Origin: CAXBID01 sp049791475
Lineage (GTDB): Bacteria > Bacteroidota > Bacteroidia > Flavobacteriales > Flavobacteriaceae
DNA length: 26,719 nt
Reading direction: 5' to 3'
Assembly (NCBI GenBank): GCA_049791475.1
Contig: JBAQZZ010000071.1
Coordinates: forward strand, 1-26,719
A program made the translations under genes and the position numbers. Shown here one piece after another: positions 15,227 through 22,357 of this stretch. The number at the start of each line of letters is the position of its first letter. Within the stretch, counting starts at the first letter, position 1. The notes beneath the pieces are model-generated. The model was not told where the DNA came from, ran no database searches, and saw only the letters and a list, made by a program, of their open reading frames with translations.

Positions 15227-16666
15227 ATGAAAAAAATATTAATTGCCAATCGAGGTGAAATAGCTATTAGAGTGATGACTACCGCTCGGAAAATGGGTAT
15301 TAAAACCGTTGCTGTTTTTTCAACTGCTGATAGAAATGCACCTCATGTTAAATTTGCAGATGAAGCTGTTTGCATTGGCAAACCACCTTCAAACCAATCG
15401 TATTTAAGAGGTGATAAAATTATTGAAGTTGCTAAACAATTAAACGTTGATGGTATTCATCCTGGTTATGGCTTCTTAAGTGAAAATGCTTCCTTTGCTA
15501 AATTATGTGAAGAAAATAATATTATTTTTATTGGGCCGCGCTCCAAAGCCATAAAAATAATGGGTAGCAAATTGGCAGCTAAAGACGCTGTTAAAAAATA
15601 TAATATCCCAATGGTTCCAGGAATTGACGAAGCCATTACTGATGTTGAAAAAGCAAAAAAAATAGCCAAAAACATTGGGTTTCCTATTTTAATAAAAGCA
15701 TCTGCTGGTGGTGGCGGAAAAGGCATGCGCGTGGTAGAAAAAGAAAGTGATTTAGAATCACAAATGAATCGGGCAATCAGTGAAGCGACATCAGCTTTTG
15801 GTGATGGTTCCGTTTTTATTGAAAAGTATGTTACTTCGCCTCGTCATATCGAAATTCAAGTGATGGCAGATAGTCATGGAAATGTTTTACACTTTTTTGA
15901 ACGCGAATGTAGTATACAAAGGCGTCATCAAAAAGTGGTTGAAGAAGCGCCTTCGTGTGTTTTAACGCCTGAATTAAGAAACGAAATGGGAGAAGCAGCC
16001 ATAAAAGTTGCCAAATCTTGTGATTATTTAGGTGCAGGAACTGTTGAGTTTTTATTGGATGCCAATCATAATTTTTATTTCTTAGAAATGAATACACGTT
16101 TACAAGTAGAGCATCCCGTTTCAGAATTAATTTCAGGGGTTGATTTAGTAGAACTTCAAATAAAAGTGGCTCGCGGTGAAGCACTTCAAATTAAACAAAG
16201 CGATTTAAAAATTAATGGTCACGCACTAGAATTACGAGTTTATGCTGAAGACCCATTAAATGATTTTTTACCCAGTGTTGGCCGTTTAGATGTTTATAAA
16301 ATTCCTAAAGGCGATGGTATTCGTGTAGATAATGGTTTTGAAGAAGGCATGGATATTCCTATCTATTACGACCCTATGCTCTCAAAATTAATCACCTATG
16401 GAAAAACACGTGAGGAAGCCATTCAACTCATGATTCAAGCCATTGATAATTATCATATTGAAGGTGTTCAAACTACATTACCTTTTGGCAAATACGTTTG
16501 CGAGCATGAATCATTCCGTTCAGGAAATTTTGACACGCATTTTGTTAAAGATTATTACTCACCAGAGGCATTAAAAGCTGATTCAGAAAAAGAAGCCAAA
16601 ATTGCTGCTTTAATTGCATTAAAACATTATTTAGCCGAACAAAAACTATTACGTTTACCTAACTAA
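15227..16666 (+). CDS. Biotin carboxylase subunit of an acyl-CoA carboxylase
   Basis: A 479-residue ATP-grasp enzyme that carboxylates biotin with bicarbonate and ATP. The ATP-grasp glycine loop GGGGKGM is at 161-167, the ERECSIQRRHQK block at 226-236, and the catalytic EMNTRLQVEHPV at 287-298. The N-terminus MKKILIANRGEIAIRV is the standard one. It is slightly longer than AccC of E. coli (449 residues) and lacks the fused carrier domain of animal PccA, the carrier being the separate gene just upstream. It lies between carrier and carboxyltransferase genes with gaps of three and six bases, so the three products almost certainly form one complex. Confidence 0.95.
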   Translation: MKKILIANRGEIAIRVMTTARKMGIKTVAVFSTADRNAPHVKFADEAVCIGKPPSNQSYLRGDKIIEVAKQLNVDGIHPGYGFLSENASFAKLCEENNIIFIGPRSKAIKIMGSKLAAKDAVKKYNIPMVPGIDEAITDVEKAKKIAKNIGFPILIKASAGGGGKGMRVVEKESDLESQMNRAISEATSAFGDGSVFIEKYVTSPRHIEIQVMADSHGNVLHFFERECSIQRRHQKVVEEAPSCVLTPELRNEMGEAAIKVAKSCDYLGAGTVEFLLDANHNFYFLEMNTRLQVEHPVSELISGVDLVELQIKVARGEALQIKQSDLKINGHALELRVYAEDPLNDFLPSVGRLDVYKIPKGDGIRVDNGFEEGMDIPIYYDPMLSKLITYGKTREEAIQLMIQAIDNYHIEGVQTTLPFGKYVCEHESFRSGNFDTHFVKDYYSPEALKADSEKEAKIAALIALKHYLAEQKLLRLPN

Positions 16667-16672
16667 AATATT

Positions 16673-18214
16673 ATGGATTCTAAAATAGAAAAATTAAACA
16701 AACGCATTGCTTTAGCTCATTTAGGTGGCGGACAAAAACGTATTGATAAACAACATGAAAAGAAAAAATTAACAGCCAGAGAGCGCGTTAATTATTTGAT
16801 GGATGAAGGTTCTTTTGAGGAAATTGGTGTTTTAGTTACACACAGAACCACCGATTTTGGAATGGAAAAAGAAATCTATTTTGGAGATGGTGTCATTACA
16901 GGTTATGGCACTATTAACGGAAAATTAGTTTATATATATGCTCAAGACTTTACTGTTTTTGGTGGTGCTCTATCTGAAACCCATGCCGAAAAAATTTGTA
17001 AAATAATGGATATGGCGGTAAAGGTTGGCGCACCTATTATTGGCTTAAATGACTCTGGTGGCGCTAGAATTCAGGAAGGTGTTCGTTCGCTTGGTGGCTA
17101 TGCCGATATATTTTATAGAAATGTTCAAGCATCAGGAGTCGTGCCGCAAATTTCAGCTATTATGGGACCTTGTGCTGGAGGCGCAGTTTATTCGCCAGCA
17201 ATGACAGATTTTACAATGATGGTTGAAAATACAAGTTATATGTTTGTAACGGGGCCTAATGTAGTAAAAACAGTTACTAATGAAGAAGTTACCAGCGAAG
17301 AATTGGGAGGTGCTTATACACACGCATCAAAATCTGGAGTTGCACATAAAACATCTGCAAACGATATTGAATGTTTAGAAGATTTAAAAAAACTATTAAG
17401 CTACATACCACAAAATAATACTGAAAAAACTGAGAAATTAGAATTTAAACCCAAAGATGAACTAAGAACAGTTTTATCAAACATAGTGCCTGATAACTCA
17501 AATAAACCTTATGATATGCATGCCGTTATTTCTGGAATTATAGATGATGATTCATTCTATGAAATTCATAAAGATTATGCTGAAAATATCATTGTTGGTT
17601 TTGCGAGATTAGGTGGTCGAAGTATCGGTGTAATTGCTAATCAACCCCTATTTTTAGCTGGCGTATTAGATGTTAATAGCTCAAAAAAAGCTGCTCGTTT
17701 TACGCGTTTTTGTGATTGTTTTAATATTCCGCTATTAGTTTTAGTTGATGTTCCAGGATTTTTACCAGGTACAGATCAAGAGTGGAATGGTATTATAGTT
17801 CATGGTGCAAAATTACTATATGCTTTAAGTGAAGCTACTGTACCGCGAGTTACCGTTATTACAAGAAAAGCTTATGGTGGTGCTTATGATGTCATGAATT
17901 CTAAACACATTGGTGCCGATTTAAACTATGCATGGCCAGGAGCAGAAATTGCTGTAATGGGTGCAAAAGGTGCCAGTGAAATTATTTTTAGAAAAGAAAT
18001 TGCTGTTGCTGATAATCCTACAGAAAAACTTGCTGAAAAAGAAGCTGAATATGCTGATAAATTTGCAAACCCTTATCGTGCTGCAAGTCGAGGTTTTATT
18101 GATGAAGTAATTCTACCTGAAAATACACGACTAAAATTATTAAAAGCATTTTCAATGCTAGAAGATAAAAAAGTAGTCAAACCTAATCGAAAACATGGAA
18201 ACATACCATTATAA
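16673..18214 (+). CDS. Acyl-CoA carboxylase beta subunit (propionyl-CoA carboxylase-like)
   Basis: A 513-residue carboxyltransferase that moves the carboxyl group from carboxybiotin to an acyl-CoA. N-terminal oxyanion-hole motifs are NDSGGARIQEG (126-136) and GPCAGGAVYSP (165-175). C-terminal motifs are VDVPGFLPGTDQEWNG and RKAYGGAYDVM. The Asp in GGAYD (D406) corresponds to the residue that favours propionyl-CoA over acetyl-CoA in the characterised Streptomyces enzyme, so propionyl-CoA to methylmalonyl-CoA is the best guess. The sequence also resembles the methylmalonyl-CoA decarboxylase alpha subunit, but a co-encoded ATP-dependent biotin carboxylase argues for carboxylation. It is the last gene of the operon and is closed by a strong terminator. 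Confidence 0.94.
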   Translation: MDSKIEKLNKRIALAHLGGGQKRIDKQHEKKKLTARERVNYLMDEGSFEEIGVLVTHRTTDFGMEKEIYFGDGVITGYGTINGKLVYIYAQDFTVFGGALSETHAEKICKIMDMAVKVGAPIIGLNDSGGARIQEGVRSLGGYADIFYRNVQASGVVPQISAIMGPCAGGAVYSPAMTDFTMMVENTSYMFVTGPNVVKTVTNEEVTSEELGGAYTHASKSGVAHKTSANDIECLEDLKKLLSYIPQNNTEKTEKLEFKPKDELRTVLSNIVPDNSNKPYDMHAVISGIIDDDSFYEIHKDYAENIIVGFARLGGRSIGVIANQPLFLAGVLDVNSSKKAARFTRFCDCFNIPLLVLVDVPGFLPGTDQEWNGIIVHGAKLLYALSEATVPRVTVITRKAYGGAYDVMNSKHIGADLNYAWPGAEIAVMGAKGASEIIFRKEIAVADNPTEKLAEKEAEYADKFANPYRAASRGFIDEVILPENTRLKLLKAFSMLEDKKVVKPNRKHGNIPL

Positions 18215-18221
18215 CAAATCA

Positions 18222-18255
18222 AAAAAGGAGTCCAAAAATGGACTCCTTTTTCTTT
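18222..18255. terminator. Strong terminator of the carboxylase operon
   Basis: A perfect 13-bp stem, left arm 18222-18234 (AAAAAGGAGTCCA) and right arm 18239-18251 (TGGACTCCTTTTT), with an AAAA loop. The A- and T-runs make it functional on both strands, though only the plus-strand operon lies close by. Confidence 0.95.
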
Positions 18256-18480
18256 AACCTTGTTTTACCCTATAAATTATTCAATTTAAATCGAATAATT
18301 CAACAAAATTTACAACTAAAACTCAAAGCGCAAACAATTTCATGTTAATACAGAGTATATGGTTGTTGATTAATAGCTGAGCAAATGTCTAAAACAAAGA
18401 CAAAAAACCATAATATTTGACTACGCATTTATTACTCAAATCAATAATTAATATATTAGAAGAGAAAAAAATTGACTTTT

Positions 18481-20064
18481 TTAATTAAAATGAATGTTTT
18501 TTATATAGTCTAGTAAATTAATATCATTTAAACCCAGCTTTTTTGTTATGCGGTAGCGTTTACTTTCAATGGCTCTAACTGATGAATTAAGAAATACAGC
18601 TATTTCTTTATTCTTAAAACCAATAAATAAATAATAACATATAACAGTTTCAGAATTAGTTAATTGTGGAAATTTTTCTTGCACTTTATTAAAAAAATCA
18701 ACATTTAAGTCGTTAACTAATTCTATATGATTGTTTGTTTTATCTAGTAAGGTTGAGGAGTTATGATGCAGTTTAGTGTAAAACTCTTTAATTCGCTCCC
18801 TTTGGCAACTATTATCAAGAGTTGAAATTTCTTTTACTTCACGTTTTAAACTATTTATATAGCCTTCTAAACCTTGAACTTTAACAGTCAGCTTTTCATT
18901 ATTAGATTTTATATAAGTTAGTTTATTAACTTCATTTGAAGCATTATTTAATTTAAACTTACTCTTTTTATAAAAAATGAGATAAAGCATACTTAAAAGA
19001 ATCAAAACGCTTACAAGTAAAAAGATCAAAACTATATTTAAAAATTTTTTATTATTTGCAGCTGTTAGTTTAGTTTCTACATCGGAAAGTGAATCGGTTA
19101 AATCAATATTTGCATGAATATTTTCATTAAATATTTTATTCTTAAAAACTAATAATGAGTCAATATACTTATCAGATAAATCTAAATTTCCACGAGATTT
19201 GTAATAATCTGAATATAGAGAATATGAACTAATAAGTAACTCTTCTGTTAAATAAGAAGAGTTTTTAGATACTTCTTTTAAGTAGTAATGTGTAGAATCT
19301 AATTCCTTTTTTTTATAAAAAACATGAGCTTTAGTTAAATTAATCTCTGATTCAAATGTTATATAATTATATTTTGAAATAGTTGAATGATTCTTTAAAG
19401 ACTTAAACTCTTTTAAATATTTTTTTGCGTTTTTAAAATCATCAAGATCAAGATAATTACAGACAAGCATAAAAGTTGAGAAAAGATAGAGATAAGCATC
19501 TTCATCTTTTACGTTTTTATAAGCAGATAAATCTTTTAAAATCAAATTATTACAAACCTTATAATTACCGTCAACAAATTGAACATAACAGTACATTTGC
19601 TTAACTTCTAGAAGTCCATAATCATAATTACAAGTTTCAAAGTGTTTTTTTGCTTTTTGTAAATATTTATAGGCCGTTGTGTCATTTTTTATAAAATATA
19701 CATCAGAAAAAAGTTCTAAATTAACCTGTCCGCCAACCATACAGTTATTTTCAATATCTGCATATTTGCTTGCTAGAATAAAACTTTGGTACATTTTAGA
19801 ATGTAGATTATCATCTTCATACAATAATGCTTTTATTGAATAATAATCTGCTAAACTGCCCTGAATATTTTTATTAATTGGGTTTGGGATAGAATCTAAA
19901 AAAAGTTTTGCTTTTTCTGAACTTGAATCAATATATACATTTGCTGAATCAACAAAACGAGAATACGCATCGTTATTTTGACTAAAACATGAAATTTTAG
20001 CAAAAAACAACAAAACACAGAGATAAAATATTTTACTTTTTAAATAAAATTTAAATACAGCCAA
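18481..20064 (-). CDS. Membrane-anchored TPR protein with C-terminal LuxR-type helix-turn-helix
   Basis: A 527-residue regulator of a design common in Bacteroidota. Residues 1-28 look like a signal peptide (KIFYLCVLLFFAKISCFSQ). Residues 30-320 are helical repeats of TPR character (for example DFKNAKKYLKEFKSL and ELDSTHYYLKEV), probably periplasmic. A single membrane helix lies at 341-364 (IVLIFLLVSVLILLSMLYLI), then a coiled-coil stretch of about 375-415 on the cytoplasmic side. The C-terminal helix-turn-helix spans about 466-512 (LTNSETVICYYLFIGFKNKE, then SSVRAIESKRYRITKKLGL). It could sense periplasmic peptides or proteins and bind DNA while in the membrane. Targets are unknown; the divergent hydrolase genes are the closest candidates. 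Confidence 0.85.
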   Translation of the reverse strand: MAVFKFYLKSKIFYLCVLLFFAKISCFSQNNDAYSRFVDSANVYIDSSSEKAKLFLDSIPNPINKNIQGSLADYYSIKALLYEDDNLHSKMYQSFILASKYADIENNCMVGGQVNLELFSDVYFIKNDTTAYKYLQKAKKHFETCNYDYGLLEVKQMYCYVQFVDGNYKVCNNLILKDLSAYKNVKDEDAYLYLFSTFMLVCNYLDLDDFKNAKKYLKEFKSLKNHSTISKYNYITFESEINLTKAHVFYKKKELDSTHYYLKEVSKNSSYLTEELLISSYSLYSDYYKSRGNLDLSDKYIDSLLVFKNKIFNENIHANIDLTDSLSDVETKLTAANNKKFLNIVLIFLLVSVLILLSMLYLIFYKKSKFKLNNASNEVNKLTYIKSNNEKLTVKVQGLEGYINSLKREVKEISTLDNSCQRERIKEFYTKLHHNSSTLLDKTNNHIELVNDLNVDFFNKVQEKFPQLTNSETVICYYLFIGFKNKEIAVFLNSSVRAIESKRYRITKKLGLNDINLLDYIKNIHFN

Positions 20065-20306
20065 CCTTTTAAATTAATTATTAAAAATAGTCCTCTAAAG
20101 TATTATTATTTTTTTACTAATAGCCTTACTACAAATAAATTATGATCTATTTACACATATTAGTTACAGTTTTTAAGCTTTTCTTTAGTGCTAGTTGAAA
20201 AATTAACAGTTTCAAAAATCTAAAACACTTAAATATCTCGTATTTACTCAACTTTTAATTTTAAAATAATTTAAATATTTAACAGTTTAATGGACCGTAT
20301 TTTAAA

Positions 20307-20314
20307 TAATTTTG
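20307..20314 (+). promoter_or_regulatory. Candidate -7 box for the tandem serine hydrolase genes
   Basis: TAATTTTG matches TAnnTTTG and lies 28 bases before the ATG at 20343. No TTG is present 17-22 bases upstream, so either the -33 element is degenerate or an activator is needed. Confidence 0.45.
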
Positions 20315-20342
20315 CATAAACTATATTAACCTACTAATAAAA

Positions 20343-21263
20343 ATGAAAATAACTAATTTTTACACTATTGTGGCTTTAAGCTTAAATATGGCTTTGTTTG
20401 CCCAAAAAGGTTTACCAATTAAAGTAAATGACTTTAATATTAAACCATTAACCTCATTTAGTAATGTTACGCTACAAAAAAGTTTAGAATTAGAGTTAAG
20501 AGCTAATCCAGAATGGAACAAGTTAATAGCTAATAAAAAAATGTCTGTTGGTATTGTTGATTTAAGTAATCCAAACCAAATAAGATTTGCCAGTGTTAAT
20601 GGTAACCATATGATGTACGCTGCCAGTTTACCAAAAATAGCCATTTTATTAGCCGCTATGGATGCTATAGAAAAAGGGGAGTTTAAAGAAACTGAAGCTG
20701 TTAAAAAAGATATGAAAATAATGATTAGCAAATCAGATAATGATGCTGCTACAAGAATGATTGATCGCGTTGGTTATAAAAAAATTGAGTCGGTGATGAC
20801 CAATCCAAAATACATGTTTTATGACGAAAACAAAGGCGGTGGTTTATGGGTTGGTAAACGTTATGGTGGAGATGGCGCAACCCATAGAGAACCTATAAAA
20901 AACCTAAGTCATGCCGCTAGTGTTAACCAAGTTTGTCGTTATTATTATTTATTAGCTCATGGAAAATTGGTAAATGAAAAACGATCAAAACAAATGTTAG
21001 ATATTATGGGAAATTCTGATTTACATCATAAATTTGTGAGCACTCTAGATAAAATTGCACCAAATGCTTACTTATTCAGAAAATCTGGATCATGGCAAAC
21101 TTATCACTCAGATTCTATCTTAGTTTGGGGAAATGATCCAAATAGACGTTATATTTTAGTTGCATTAATAGATGACGCTAGTGGAGAACAAATTATAAGA
21201 GATTTGGTAAAACCCATTGAAAAAGCCTTAAAAAGAAAAGCTCGCACAAACTTAATTGTGTGA
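20343..21263 (+). CDS. Secreted class A beta-lactamase-like serine hydrolase, copy 1
   Basis: A 306-residue protein of the penicillin-recognising serine hydrolase fold. A signal peptide (MKITNFYTIVALSLNMALFAQ) is followed by an export-typical mature start QKGLPIKV. All three class A motifs are present: SLPK at S95-K98 (nucleophile and base), SDN at 131-133, and KSG at 247-249. It could act on peptidoglycan peptides or beta-lactams. The sequence around the position of the class A Glu166 is diverged, so beta-lactamase activity is uncertain. It is followed 64 bases later by a close paralogue with identical motif spacing, indicating tandem duplication. An AT-rich 278-bp divergent region separates it from the TPR/LuxR-type regulator. 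Confidence 0.87.
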   Translation: MKITNFYTIVALSLNMALFAQKGLPIKVNDFNIKPLTSFSNVTLQKSLELELRANPEWNKLIANKKMSVGIVDLSNPNQIRFASVNGNHMMYAASLPKIAILLAAMDAIEKGEFKETEAVKKDMKIMISKSDNDAATRMIDRVGYKKIESVMTNPKYMFYDENKGGGLWVGKRYGGDGATHREPIKNLSHAASVNQVCRYYYLLAHGKLVNEKRSKQMLDIMGNSDLHHKFVSTLDKIAPNAYLFRKSGSWQTYHSDSILVWGNDPNRRYILVALIDDASGEQIIRDLVKPIEKALKRKARTNLIV

Positions 21264-21327
21264 TATTAATGAATTTAGAAACTCTCTTTTTTTGAAATAT
21301 ATGTTACAACAATTTAGCAAAAACAAA

Positions 21328-22254
21328 ATGAAATTAAATATTTTTTACATCTTTATTATAATTGGATTAAGCCTCAATTTACATGGTCAAAAAGGGCTAC
21401 CTATACAAATTAGTGATTCTGAAATTAAACCTTTAACTACTTTTCAAAATCAAACATTTCAACAAAATTTAGAAAAGCAATTAAATGCAAAACCTAAATG
21501 GAAAAAGTTAATCGCTAGTAAAAAAATGGCTGTTGGTGTTGTAGATTTAAGTAATCCGGACCAAGTAAGATTTGCTAGTGTTAATGGCAACCACATGATG
21601 TATGCTGCCAGTTTACCTAAAATCGCTATTCTTTTAGCTGCTATGGATGCTTTAGAAAAAGGAGAATTAGAAGAAACTGACGCTGTAAAAAAAGATATGA
21701 AAATAATGATTAGCAAATCGAATAATGCCGCAGCAACAAGAATGATTGATCGCGTTGGCTATGAAAAAATAGAAGCGGTGATGACAGACCCAAAATACAT
21801 GCTTTATGACGAAGATAAAGGCGGTGGTTTATGGGTTGGTAAGCGTTATGGTGGTGGTGGAGATACTAATAGAGAACCTATAAAAAACTTAAGTCATGCA
21901 GCAAGTGCAAACCAAGTTTGTAGGTATTTCTATTTATTATCTCACGGAAAATTGGTGAGTGAAAAACGGTCTAAACAAATGTTAGATATTATGGGTAACC
22001 CAGGTTTACATCATAAATTTGTAAATACTTTAGACCAAATTGCTCCAAAAGCAAAATTATTTAGAAAATCTGGGTCTTGGAGAACTTATCATTCTGATGC
22101 CATTTTAGTTTGGGGAAATGACCCGAGCAGACGCTATATTTTAGTAGCATTAATTGATGATGCAAGCGGTGAACAAATTATAAGAAATTTGGTTAAACCT
22201 ATAGAAAAAGCAATAAAAGGTAAAGCAACAGCAAAACCAGTTGTTTCAAACTAA
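21328..22254 (+). CDS. Secreted class A beta-lactamase-like serine hydrolase, copy 2 (SNN variant)
   Basis: A 308-residue tandem paralogue of the preceding gene. The signal peptide MKLNIFYIFIIIGLSLNLHGQ precedes the same QKGLPI mature start. The nucleophile motif SLPK (95-98) and KSG (247-249) are at identical positions, but the second motif is S131-N132-N133 where copy 1 has SDN. Most of the mature protein is otherwise the same. The frame is open from 21256, overlapping the end of copy 1, but the ATG at 21328 is the start that gives a proper signal peptide and matches copy 1. No terminator was seen between the copies, so they are probably co-transcribed. The Asp to Asn change may alter substrate range or activity. 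Confidence 0.87.
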   Translation: MKLNIFYIFIIIGLSLNLHGQKGLPIQISDSEIKPLTTFQNQTFQQNLEKQLNAKPKWKKLIASKKMAVGVVDLSNPDQVRFASVNGNHMMYAASLPKIAILLAAMDALEKGELEETDAVKKDMKIMISKSNNAAATRMIDRVGYEKIEAVMTDPKYMLYDEDKGGGLWVGKRYGGGGDTNREPIKNLSHAASANQVCRYFYLLSHGKLVSEKRSKQMLDIMGNPGLHHKFVNTLDQIAPKAKLFRKSGSWRTYHSDAILVWGNDPSRRYILVALIDDASGEQIIRNLVKPIEKAIKGKATAKPVVSN

Positions 22255-22296
22255 ATAATATTTCTATTCCACTGTTTTTATCATTATACAATGTAT

Positions 22297-22304
22297 TAGC
22301 TTTG
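22297..22304 (+). promoter_or_regulatory. Candidate -7 box for the transporter-HEAT gene
   Basis: TAGCTTTG matches TAnnTTTG and lies 54 bases before the ATG at 22358. The leader just after it contains a 9-bp hairpin (GCTGTAATT at 22306-22314 / AATTACGGC at 22319-22327, loop AAAA) with one G-T pair. The -33 element is unclear. Confidence 0.45.
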
Positions 22305-22357
22305 TGCTGTAATTAAAAAATTACGGCTCAAAGCTAAAACAAAAATTGAACTACCCA

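Noticed and set aside
14738..18214. Canonical acetyl-CoA carboxylase or sodium-pumping methylmalonyl-CoA decarboxylase operon
   Set aside because: The carboxyltransferase is one chain with a propionyl-type GGAYD rather than split AccA/AccD, and an ATP-dependent biotin carboxylase replaces the membrane pump subunits.
21256..21327. Longer start for serine hydrolase copy 2
   Set aside because: It would overlap the end of copy 1 and place 24 hydrophilic residues before an obvious signal peptide; the ATG at 21328 aligns with copy 1.
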